Of a stretch of DNA of 64,000 nt, positions 47,561 to 57,793 are shown piece after piece. The position numbers were made by a program, and so were the translations under genes. Source of the stretch: Henckelia pumila (Eukaryota > Streptophyta > Magnoliopsida > Lamiales > Gesneriaceae); the NCBI RefSeq assembly GCF_033568475.1, contig NC_133122.1, positions 187,879,449 through 187,943,448 of the forward strand, written 5' to 3'. The notes under the pieces are model-generated. The model searched no databases. It was not told the origin of the DNA and worked only from the letters and a program-made list of their open reading frames with translations. Every line of letters starts with the position of its first letter. The stretch's first letter is position 1.

Positions 47561-49187
47561 TGTATTACAAATTATAAAGAATGTGGATGTAGTGGCCCAT
47601 ATCCAGAATTAGCGATAATGAGTAATTATCGTGTGATCATGTTATATTTAGTAAAACGTGATTAAGGAGACTTCTAAATGGATTAACGGAGCCCGGAAAT
47701 AGACCCAAAATGATCAAAAATGGTCCGGAGGGTCAGACAGATCGGAAGCTCCGAAGTTAGGATCGGATGCTCCGATGATCGATCGGAAGCTCCGATCGAA
47801 TTACGTCATCCATGACGTGTGATTGATCGGAAGCTCCGATCACCCCTATCCGAAGTCAACCAGTGAGATTTTGACATGTGGCAGATAAGGATGTTCGGAA
47901 GCTCCGATGGCAGGATCGGACGTTCCGATCAAGGATCGGAAGTTTCGATCGAGGATCGGAGGTTCCGATTGATGCCTATAAATATAAGGTCCGAGGCATT
48001 CATTTCTTGCCAATTCCGAATTCTCTCCTTCGCCCTCGTGGTCCTATTTTAAGGCTTTGGGTACTCTTATTCTAGAGTTGGAGTAGGATATTTGTTTTAG
48101 TATAGTCAGACAGTGTCTGACATAGTAGCGGAGCAGTGCTCGTTTTGTAGAGCCATGTTCGAGGCTGTGGATTTACAGCAGGGGAGTGCCCTAGTTGCGG
48201 GATAGTCGCCATCAGTGGGCTGACGACGGACGCAGGTATAGCTATGTTCTCCTTAAATTATTTAGGAGTATGCAATAGCGTAGTTAAGGCTTTTAGAGCT
48301 TATTGAATGATGCATGGGTATTTGCATTGTATACTTGATGATAGGCTTGGAACCTAGAGTGAGACTACTAGGACTGCCTTAGAAAGGTACGTAAGTACTG
48401 ACTGAGATTGCCAGCGGATATGCATGCTTATATGTTGCATTTATGTGTTTGCATGTTATTATTGTTATGCGGCATGTGCATATCTTTCGAGATGAGCCAG
48501 TTAGGGTTGCTCAGCCCTGTTAGGACGTTTGATATCGAGTACCCCTAGGTACTGATACCTGAAGGACTCCGTGGTCCGCGTCCATGATTCGGGAATGAGT
48601 GGTCGCACACAGTGGTTAGCTACCCCGATGTGACGAGCTTATATCCCAGACGCCAGTCTGAGTAGTTCGTATACAGTTATCCCAGATATGGATACTTTAT
48701 CATTCGCATGCATCATATTTGTATGTTTATCCGTGCTTTTGTATTGAGCTTAGAGCTCACGTTCAGTATTTTCTGTGTATCTGGATACCCTATTCGACGG
48801 GGCAGATGTAGGTGCAGAATTGAGCACCAGGAGCCTGGAGGAGCCAGCGACCTTGAAGACAGCAGTATTTAGCTGTAGGTTTTTATCTAAGTAATTCGAT
48901 TGGGTTGTATAAATCGAGTTTGTTAGCCGGTTGTATTCTGCCGGTCTGCTTGTATTTAAGTCTTTCGCAGCGATTTTATTTAATGCATACTTAATTATGC
49001 TCTTAACTCTGATTAGGTAGTGGATCCGGGTCGGGTCGCTACAGTGGAGATGAGAGAATAAATAGACATACTTTATTTATCATTGGAGCTCTCTATTTAT
49101 AGAGTGCATTTACAAATTTGAATAGTAGAAAACATGATATTTCGAAATCTAATCTCAATGATAAAAAAACGCAAATTATCTACAACA
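47561..49187 (-). repeat. 5' LTR of the Copia element, interrupted
   Basis: Segments 47561-47587 and 49049-49187 together match the 169-bp 3' LTR. They are separated by a solo LTR and its GTGGA duplication. AGTAT follows at 49188-49192. Confidence 0.87.
47588..49043 (+). mobile_element. Solo LTR, 1456 bp, with GTGGA target duplication
   Basis: It begins TGTAGTGGCCCATATCC and ends GGTCGGGTCGCTACA, flanked by GTGGA (47583-47587 and 49044-49048). Between 47740 and 47970 it holds about eight ATCGGA-N4-TCCGAT-type palindromes, ending 10 bases before a TATA box (GCCTATAAATATAAGG). Other members of the family are at 7330-7916 and 17806-17088. Confidence 0.92.
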
Positions 49188-49542
49188 AGTATTATTTAAT
49201 TTAAACATATAATACAAAATTTTAAGCTTTTGTATAATTTAAATTTTAAATTCTAGTGGTAGAAAATTTAAAATATATGTACTATAAAAAATGAAAATTA
49301 TTTTAAAAATCAAAATTTTACAAAATAAAAGTTGTATCAAATTTTTCTTAATTTTATATAATAATAATAATTTAAAAAGTTTCGGGTCATTTCGGCCCGA
49401 ACCCAACCTGATCTCGAATAATTTTTTCGGGTTAGTTTTCAGGACAAACTTGATTCGACGTAAACCCAAAACCCCTAAACTCTAACTTGATATTTTTTTC
49501 AAGTCGACTCGTGTCGGGTTGTGTTTACTTTTGACACCCCTC

Positions 49543-50340
49543 CCAGAAGGGCAAGTCTAGGGATGTAAATGAGCCGAACAGTTCGCGAGCTGTTCGGGTC
49601 TCGGCTCGTTAAAAGCTCGTTCGAGCTCGTTTAATGAGGCTCGTTAAGGCAAACGAACCAAACTCGAGCTTTACAATATTCGGCTCGTTAGCTCGTGAAC
49701 ATGCTCGTTAACAGACTCGTTAGCTCGTGAACAGGCTCGTGAACAAGCTCGTAAGTCATATCTTAGACGAAAAATAATAGTATTGATATTTAATTTATAA
49801 ATTTACACTTTACTTATGAAAAATATTGAAAAATCTATAAAAATTAATTTATTAGAATAAAATTACAAATTTTAATAATAATATTATATTTTTTTCAAAT
49901 ATATAATTTGGTTTTTAATTAATTTAATGAATATTAAAATTTATAGTTTAAATATATTAAGCTCGTTTAGGCTCAATAAAAGTTCGAATAAGCTCGTGAG
50001 CCATGAATATATTCGTTAAATAAGCTCGGGCTCGGCTCTGTTATAAATGAACCGAGCTTGAATATTCAAAAGCTCGGCTCGGCTCGTCTCGTTTACATCC
50101 CTAGGCAAGTCCAAGATGAACAAGCGCGTGACTCTTTCACTTACGTGGTCTCCTACATTCTCTCCTACAAATATCGGATTTGCTCACTTTATTTGCAACT
50201 CTTAAGTTTCATTTTGAAGGGCGCCCAAACTCCTCCCTTTGCTTATTTGTTCACGTCTTTGACTTAAGCATCGGAGAGACTATGTCGGAATACCCTCCTG
50301 ACCCTCTCTAACACTCGTTGTTTGGTTTCAGGTTCACTTC
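49543..50340 (+). mobile_element. Decayed Gypsy LTR remnant, base level of the stack
   Basis: With the MITE at 49558 removed, the sequence has a stretch resembling plant Gypsy (Tat-like) LTR R/U5 regions: GACTTAAGCATCGGAGAGAC followed by GGAATACCCTCC and TTTGGTTTCAGGTTCA (50260-50336). The left part may continue at about 19500-19585. Ends are undefined and the family call rests on memory of similar LTRs. Confidence 0.45.
49558..50103. mobile_element. hAT-type MITE, 546 bp, perfect 8-bp duplication
   Basis: Ends TAGGGATGTAAATGAGCC and CTCGTTTACATCCCTA are inverted. GGCAAGTC flanks both sides exactly (49550-49557 and 50104-50111). GGCTCG/CTCGTTAA words repeat through both arms and the centre is AT-rich. 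Confidence 0.93.
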
Positions 50341-50353
50341 GAACTTGAAGTTT

Positions 50354-50596
50354 TGGGCTTAAATTGGATACAATCTAATTTTAGTGAGTATAACATCATA
50401 TTATCATATTTGGGTGCACGTTTCATTTCATAAAATAAATATTTGAACACTTGGGCCCAAAAGATACTCCTAACATAAATTCGAATAATAAAAGTAGACC
50501 AAAACAAAACATTCAAGCCCAAAAGAAACTCAAAAACCCTAGAAGCAACAATTGAGCCCCCACTCAAAAATTATACTATATAGTTATCAAACCCTA
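50354..50596 (+). promoter_or_regulatory. RPL26 promoter: site II and telo-box motifs
   Basis: Two telo-boxes AAACCCTA (50534-50541 and 50589-50596) and site II-type TGGGCY motifs (50354-50359, 50452-50457, reverse at 50454-50459 and 50516-50521) lie upstream of RPL26. This pairing is usual in promoters of plant ribosomal protein genes, where it links expression to cell growth. A TATA-like CTATATAG is at 50576-50583. Confidence 0.75.
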
Positions 50597-50662
50597 CCCC
50601 TTAACTTTCTTCCTTCATCAGCCGCTACACACGCAGCAGAGCCGGAGAGGAAGATCCCAACG

Positions 50663-51103
50663 ATGAAATTCAATCCCCGAGTGTCCTCCTCACGGCGCAA
50701 GAGCCGGAAGGCTCACTTCTCTGCGCCGTCCAGCGTTCGCCGTGTTATAATGAGCGCGCCGCTCTCCGGTGACCTCAGAACGAAGCACAACGTCCGGTCC
50801 ATGCCCGTCCGCAAGGACGACGAAGTCCAGGTTGTGCGTGGAACCTACAAGGGGCGCGAGGGGAAAGTAGTGCAGGTGTACCGTAAGAAATGGGTCATCC
50901 ACGTGGAGCGGATCACCCGTGAGAAGGTGAACGGATCCACCGTAAACGTCGGCATTCACCCTTCGAAGGTTGTTATTACCAAGCTCCGAATCGACAAGGA
51001 CCGCAAGTCTCTCCTCGATCGCAAGGCGAAGGGACGCGCCGCCGCAGATAAGGATAAGGGCTCTAAGTTCACGGCTGAGGATATTATGCAAACCATCGAT
51101 TGA
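50663..51103 (+). CDS. RPL26: 60S ribosomal protein L26 (uL24), 146 aa
   Basis: A single uninterrupted frame of 146 codons starts [20 protein letters not shown] and ends [12 protein letters not shown]. This ATG is chosen because conserved L26 sequence begins there and 146 aa is the normal plant length; 37 in-frame codons upstream are not conserved. The KOW motif lies at about residues 51-78 ([19 protein letters not shown]). The protein is a component of the large cytosolic ribosomal subunit near the exit tunnel. Absence of introns is common for plant RPL26. Coding sequence is GC-rich compared with its surroundings. The upstream telo-boxes support an active gene; no stop or shift is seen. Confidence 0.97.
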   Translation: MKFNPRVSSSRRKSRKAHFSAPSSVRRVIMSAPLSGDLRTKHNVRSMPVRKDDEVQVVRGTYKGREGKVVQVYRKKWVIHVERITREKVNGSTVNVGIHPSKVVITKLRIDKDRKSLLDRKAKGRAAADKDKGSKFTAEDIMQTID

Positions 51104-53098
51104 TAGGTGAGGTTATTTTATTCTGTTTTAATTAATTGTTGGGTTGGATTTATCAAGGAGGATATGTTTGTGACGGACTTAATGTATGTTTTTTGGTATT
51201 TTGATTTTGTCTCTGAAATCATCAGAAATTCTATATTTACGACTTACAAGTCCAAGATTTGATTTTTGTTTATTTAGTTCATTCATTTCGTCGGTAGTAA
51301 TAATTTATCAATTTAATATAGATTGGGGGTTCCATTTTTTTGGTAAAAAAGCTCAAGTGGGGTGTGTCGCCATGGATATTATATTTACTTGGTATTTTAA
51401 ACTTGTACCTGTGCACCAATTAAGGGCAAATGCTGAACTGATATTCAACTTTCGAGCCTTCAAACTATGGCAAAGCCCTAATGTGACTCACACCTGGCAT
51501 GAACAACAGAGCAGGAGAGCTGTAGGTTGCGGGTTTCTGGTTCCCGTGGCTTTTTTTGGTTGGAATCGAATAAATAATTGTGGTTTTTTCTACATTTATT
51601 CTATGAATCAGTCTTAATTATATTATAATATATATATAAACATAATTTAAATATTATCTTACGGTATTTTCCTTATTTTGGAGTTAATTTGAAGCTTGGA
51701 ATGTAAGACGAGTCCAAACGAAAAAAATGTTTCAAATTTCGTCTGCGCCACTGAACAAATATATCCATTTGGATGGCTATCTACATATTTCACATCCTTT
51801 ATTTAGGTCATCTGCAACTCATTTACATATTATTTTAGTTCAAGTTTTAAACCAACATAAACTTATTTCCAACCCATATACTTCAAATTTTTAGAAATTT
51901 ATTATTTATTCTAAAAGAAACATTCTCGAAATATTGTCACTTCGTTTACCTCAAATATGTTATTTCTCCAAAAATACAAGACAAGATTTATTATATTTTT
52001 GAGATATTAATTTATCATTATTTCTGTAAATAATTAAAAATATTATATATAACATAGTTATTTTAAGGAAATAAATAAAATATTCAATTTTTAGTATTTT
52101 TAAATTAAATTTAAAAAATTATGAAATACTCTAAATTATCATTAGTTATATTCTCAATCAATTACCCATGTACTCGAATCATAAATGACATTTCTATGCT
52201 ATTAAACATAAAGACAAAAAAAAAATTATATTAATAAAAGATTGCGCGCTACAGCGTAGCGCTAAATTTTGGCGATTGATCGGATATCAGTGTCCTGTGT
52301 GCCAATACGACGTTAAATGTCAGTTTGGCACAGTGGTTGGTGAAGCTCGTAGGAGTGGATGCTACATCATTATTGTTCTAATTGCCCATTTGAAGTCAAA
52401 TACCTGACGGACAGAAGATTGTAATCAATGTCTAAACTCTTAACTCTTAACGCCCGTTTCTTTCGGTAAACTCCTTGTATTAGACTCGATAAACAGTACC
52501 CATTTGTTACTTAAAGTCTCATACTCGCACGCCAAAATTGCAAACAACTGATGCTTCTGATCAACAATGCAATGCAGACTATGCAGTTCAGAATTAAACC
52601 CAGGAACTAGAGACTAGAGAGACAAAATCCCGAGGAATTAGCATAGGGGCAACAAAACCAAACTTGGGAAACTTTTTTTCGAGATATACATTTGTCTCTG
52701 TGTGTGTGTGTGAAATGCCAGTGACGACAACCACCCCATCTGCCGCTGCATTAGCCAGTCAAGAAAAATGAAACGGTGTAGACGCGGCTAAGGCAAATGC
52801 AAGTGATCAAACTTGAGAAAAATAAACAAACTGGAAAACTGCAGTCTCCGATGCATGCATAGGGTTGATGGCAATTGGCACAAACAAATACAAATGTTCG
52901 CTCAATATGCGTAAAACTAAATCGCAAAATGAGTTCTACGTGCACCGAAGAACTCTAAAGAATATTTCATATCAAAAACCCTCAATAAGAATCATAACGG
53001 GTAAATCTGTGAACAGTTTAATTCTGCAGCTGATTATTCTGCGCTTCCTTAAAGCGCAACTTCAAGTAAAAGAAGCAGCATACTTTGGTAACATGTTC
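51104..53098. other. Spacer between RPL26 and VDAC
   Basis: It holds the RPL26 3' UTR, then AT-rich sequence. The 143-codon ORF at 51186-51617 has no family features. 52230-52460 has a more GC-balanced patch (GCGCGCTACAGCGTAGCGC at about 52243, a short palindrome) that may be a decayed element. From about 52640 the sequence is likely the VDAC 3' UTR, including a (TG)n run at about 52698. Confidence 0.4.
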
Positions 53099-56000
53099 TC
53101 AAGGCTTCAGAGCCAGTGATAGACCAAATCTTGGAGTTTTATCCAAAAACTTGGTGTCAAATTCACTGGATACAGTCACCAATGATTTTCGAATGAACTC
53201 GTGCTGCAAAACTGTCCCCACTATGCCATGATTGTTGAGCTTCATTTTCATAAGAGTCAGGCTGTCGATGGCGTAGGATCCTCCAATAGCAAATGTATTC
53301 TCATTCGTCGAGAATTTTCTGGTAATCTCTCCCACAGCGGCACTCTTCTTCAACTGATCAATGTAGTGCACATATGATGCCTTTATGGTGTCTCCTTTGT
53401 CGCTCCTATCAAGAGATAAATAAGGGTCTAAATCTTTCATCTTCAAGAAGATGAGAGCACGATAACAAGAATAACAAGAAATTGCGACAGTTTTTAATTC
53501 TTTCAAGTATTGAAACTATTGACTAATATAACGACGTTTGGACTTACACAAGTACTGAAGCACAAGAATCGGGTTTTGTCACAGAGATGCCAGCTGTGTA
53601 TTTTGTTAATTTACCAGAAGTGGTGTCATAACCAGCCTCAGCGCCCAAAGCAACCATGGGGGTACCGAGGGTCAATGAAACATCAATTGGAGGGGTCTGA
53701 TTCATACCAACAGCTGCAGTGAGGGATGCATGAGGGTGGAAGTACTGAATTTCCAGCTGCAGAAGCAAAACATAAGAGTGAGATAAAGAAAGCCAGTGAG
53801 ATTAAATTTTTTTGGAAAATATACAGCAGGTATACCTTGCCGGATTCATAATTGGGATATTTTAGGGTGGCAATGGTCCTTGACGAGGGCACGATATCAG
53901 AAAAAGTCAGAGTTGCTGCAATCTGTTAAAAGAAGAGGGGTTAGATGAGTGACAATGGAATAGCATGTTTCCGTGAGCTAAAGATTTAAGGATCCAACAT
54001 TTGATTCCGTGTCCACTTTGACATCAGCAAAGATATTTTTGTGCTTGTATTGTGCTGCCACATCGCCAGAGGAGTAGCCTCCTTTGTTCACAGTTGATGT
54101 AGTCAGGGCCTAAATTCAGGAAATACGAGTAAAAGAGCAGTATGAGGATAAAAAATCAAAATAATAAATGGTGACAGCAGTTGGCTTGTGAGGAGAGGAC
54201 TTTGACAAAAAAGCTGACAGACAACTCAAACCATTAAATATCGAGTAGCTAACAGGAATACCAAAGCGAATGCATAAAAACAAGTGGATACTAAGTTAAC
54301 GTGGAAAAGAAATTTCTAATTCATTATCATTCTAACAAAGCTAAAGCAATCTAAGGGTCAAGCTAAATCTTGCCCTTCTGCTTGAGAGTTGAGACTGAAC
54401 TATTTTCAGCCTTACCCGTCTTCAAAGCCCAATTTAACCAGCTCAGACAAAAATTAAAGAGACTTGTTATGGCCATACATTGACTAAGTTAGTCAAACAG
54501 CTTGCGTAGTGACCCAACACAACAAAAGCCTTAAATGCCTTTGTCATCTCTGTGCTGGAAATAAAATTAGTGCATTAACTAAATTACGATAGTTTCCCAA
54601 CAAAACAGGGGGTAGATCCTCCTCTCAGACTCCAAGTTGGTCAATTATATTACCAGTGGCTAAGGATATTTTCAATCAAAAATGTCAGTAATTACCTTAA
54701 TTATGAATTTCTTTAATGGCCAGGAGTATGAAGTAAATGGCTTTTTAATCACAATTTACTGTTCAAGTTCATCTTCTGCATATAAATATGCATACATTGG
54801 TTATGTTTTCTTATCCAGGCATAATAGTTCCCTACACCTAGCGCACAGTATATTTACCAGTGCATTACATTACATATCTAAAATAAATATGATAACTGAT
54901 GAGCAGTGATATTTCTGATATTTTGCATCACTTATTGATTCATATGATTTACACCAAGACAAAAAATTCATGAAATTGACATGAGCGTCTGTCTTCGCTT
55001 TTTTCTTTTTTTAAAACGAAAGATGGGACAAATTTACTAAATATAACAAATAAGGGATAAATTGAGAAATCTATAGAGATAAATTGGTTGAACCAGCAGA
55101 CAATCTACCTGATTACTTATTCGTTATTTCTTTTCTTGGCCGAGCTGGAATTGTTCAATGTTTTAAAAAATATATTCATCGTTTTTCGGTCGATCTAGAA
55201 AATGTGGTCCGTGTGAGTGCATTTGTGCATTCACTCGTATACCATTGTTGAGGCAGCGGCGCGGCGCAGCTGCCCCAACAATACAAATTTCATTATTTAT
55301 TTTTTTAAATTCCATAAATTCTACCCACACTTCCCAATATTTTCAACCAAAATCTCTTCTCTCTGTCTTCTAATATTTCTCCCCAACTTCTGCAATTCCC
55401 CGCAATTTCATTTTCTTCCATTTTATCTCATTTCTCTCATAAATTATACACTTTAAAAATCCCCAAATAAACGAACAGATTGCTATGGATTGCCAACTAA
55501 AGGCATCATACAACAGATATTATTAAGAAACTTGGAACAGGCAATAAACATGAACAACTTAAAAGTTAAACAAATACACATTTTTTACAACGGGTTCCTT
55601 TCTCTTTTCATAAAGTATTGGGGAAACAGCAATTCCAGGAGCCGATCATAAATTCAAAACAAGGAACCACTTTAACAAAAATGCAAAGTAAATGGGCCTC
55701 TGCAGAAATAGACAGTGCATTTTCAACCATAGGTACATGTTAAGTAATAATTGATTGTTTAAACCTTTTAATCCAATTTCTGCTTCGTACTAATGTAATT
55801 GACAGATGATATAACCATGAGGACCCGACTGACCAGTAATCCAGTACTAGTAGAGACAGGATTCGGAAGTGTGAAATTAATTTGTTTGCATCCTCAAATG
55901 AAACAATGCGCAGGTAAAAATTCACAATCCATCTCCAAACTGAAATAACACCTGTTGTTTTCGTCTTGTCTACATCACATGACAGAGTACCACACCACAA

Positions 56001-56754
56001 TTGACACGTAGATACTTACACTAACCAAACTAGAGAGCACGGTTCAAGTCAATGCAAGAAAGAGATTTGGAAAGAATAATGCCACTGACAAAAAGGACAT
56101 AATACAGAAATCAGAAGGAAAAGTGTCTCCGCAAAAGACAGAATTATTGAAGCTCAATCAAACATCTGTAGATGAACTACCAAAGCAACAAATGGAAAGC
56201 ATAAAGAAAATTCATCAGCAATCATATGAAGAAACAAAACAAGAATAAACTGAATGCATGAGTTGCCGAGTAATTTAGACTACTAAATGCATACATCAAA
56301 AGCCAATGGACAAGAATCAACCGAACAAAACTCTGACATATATACCATTGTACAGCACATATTCTAGAAACCACAAATAAAATAGAATCACAAAACGGAA
56401 ATTATCAAATCACGACACACACGAATTTTCCTGAAAAATCAAATAATAATAGAAACCACGCACACAAATATATCACAGTATCCATAAATACACCATGAAT
56501 TTATGCGTTGGGGAAAAAAACAGAGAGAGTCAAAATCGCACCACTCCGGATTCAGTGCAGGTGGATACAGAGAATTTGTGATCAGAAAGATAGTCCTTCA
56601 TCAGCAGATCTACAAATAACAACGGAAATGAAGTCACTCGAAAATATCTTAACAATAAACAAAAGATGAAGTGGATACAAAATTAAATTTAGATCGAACA
56701 TTAACCTTTGGCTTTCTTTCCAATATCTGAGAAGATTCCCGGTCCCTTGCTCAT
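53099..56754 (-). CDS. Mitochondrial outer membrane porin (VDAC), 276 aa, VDAC2-like
   Basis: Six exons on the minus strand: 56754-56706, 56609-56542, 54109-53999, 53922-53836, 53756-53548 and 53405-53099, each with GT/AG ends and consistent phase; 831 coding nt. The protein opens MSKGPGIFSDIGKKAKDLL, the N-terminal helix of the channel, and ends PRFGLSLALKP, the C-terminal beta-signal. Interior blocks GAEAGYDTTSGKLTKY, VSDKGDTIKASYVHY and RKFSTNENTF match plant porins, nearest by memory to Arabidopsis VDAC2. VDAC is a 19-strand beta-barrel passing metabolites such as ATP across the outer mitochondrial membrane. Length equals the family norm. Intron 2 is 2.4 kb (56541-54110); others are 76-142 bp apart from intron 1 (96 bp). 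No defect is visible. Confidence 0.96.
54110..56541 (-). other. Large intron 2 of VDAC
   Basis: A 2.4-kb intron with GT/AG ends. It contains no recognisable gene. A GC-rich patch with GGCGCGGCGCAGCTGCC at about 55256-55275 beside T/C-rich sequence stands out but has no defined ends. Confidence 0.7.
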
Positions 56755-57793
56755 TTTGAAGCTCAAAATTTAGAGAAATGGCAACAAACTGAACACGAAA
56801 TCACAGCGAACGAAATTGAAGAAACTGTGCAGGAAAGGAATTGTTGGGAAATTATTCTTGTTGGATTATTTGGACCGTTGATCTAAAAGATTCCGATCTG
56901 GTATATGTAAAAGTTGGGCCATCTTCCTTCCCAAAAATAAAAAGGCTTTTGGGCCACGTTCGCTTTAGTCGTGGGCCCATAAAAACCCCCAGTCGGCGTT
57001 TCTGGGTATGATTTTCATTTTGAAAGCGGTATTCTCACATGATTTCTTCCATTCCATGTTCTTATAATGTGACACTTGCATATTTGCACATACCCATTGT
57101 GTGTAACGAAAAAAATGATTTTTATTTTTATTAAAATTAATTTCGAAAATAAAATAATAAATTTATGGAAGCAAAAAAATGAATGTTTTTTGGGTTAAAA
57201 TATTAAACATAAGGAGTAGTTAAAATATAATGGATTATATTAGTTATTTTTCACTTTTTTTTTCAAATTATTTGAAATTTTAAAATTAAGATGTCATACC
57301 AAGATATCATGTTAATTTTTCTAAGACTTTCCCACTTAATAAATAAGTATAGATACTGCATCCCCAAAATACAACAGTAATAAATATTCGAAAATTAGAA
57401 TTTTGGTCCTTCCGAAAACAAAAACTTAGAAAGACGTTTGATATATTAAAACCCCTCTCTATAAGGCTTAACGGTGTTTAGAATGAAAAGAACCAAAATA
57501 AATAAACAAATAAACAAAAAAGAATTTGATGAGATTTGAAATTCGAAATATTATTTTAAGTTGTTGGAATAGGGATTTCAAAACGTAATTTGTATTTGGT
57601 GTGAATTGATAAAATCTGATAACATTTGGTTTAAATAAATGAAATCTTTATAATATTGAAGAGATTTCATGATATTTGAATTATGTATTTAGCCGATATG
57701 TGGATTGAATTGTGGAATATAAAAATTCGAAGGTCGATTATATTACACATTATTATTTTGTTCGGAACGAACAAAAGTCTAAGTTGGGGGATT
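56755..57793. other. VDAC upstream region, AT-rich spacer and Gypsy 3' internal end
   Basis: The first 200 bases hold the VDAC 5' UTR and promoter side (GGGCC motifs at about 56916, 56953 and 56974 could be site II elements). The middle is AT-rich with no supported feature. The last part ends in AAGTCTAAGTTGGGGGATT (57775-57793), a polypurine tract directly before an LTR. Confidence 0.5.

Larger units (their letters stand above)
19811..49187 (-). mobile_element. Old Copia retrotransposon, minus strand, heavily interrupted
   Basis: Short LTRs (19811-19979 and 47561-47587 plus 49049-49187; about 169 bp, TGTTA...CAACA) are flanked by the 5-bp duplication AGTAT at 19806-19810 and 49188-49192. 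On the minus strand the parts are in Copia order: gag (47530 to 45233), protease (about 45010-44740), integrase (43840-43075 and 24831 leftward), RT and RNase H (22018-19990), polypurine tract, 3' LTR. All parts have stops or shifts. Insertions make up most of its present length; its own sequence is only about 5 kb. The LTRs differ at many sites, so the insertion is old. Confidence 0.88.
19586..49542. mobile_element. hAT-type MITE split by a 29.4-kb insertion
   Basis: The left arm (19586-19810) begins TAGGGGAGTCAATTC and the right arm (49193-49542) ends TTTTGACACCCCTC. Flanking 8-mers CCAGAAAG (19578-19585) and CCAGAAGG (49543-49550) agree at seven of eight bases. Arm sequences match the intact 631-bp MITE at 16436 in reverse orientation, including the stretch around TTTTGTTTAATTA/TAATTAAATAAAA. 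Removing 19811-49187 plus one AGTAT copy restores an element of about 575 bp. It is the outermost level of the insertion stack. Confidence 0.85.

Noticed and set aside
50552-50662. 37 extra codons upstream of RPL26 in frame
   Set aside because: Not conserved in L26; they overlap the telo-box and leader, and the 146-codon form matches the family length.
50690-51091. 133-codon minus-strand ORF
   Set aside because: Shadow of RPL26 coding sequence.
51186-51617. 143-codon ORF downstream of RPL26
   Set aside because: AT-rich, no domain, probably 3' UTR and spacer.
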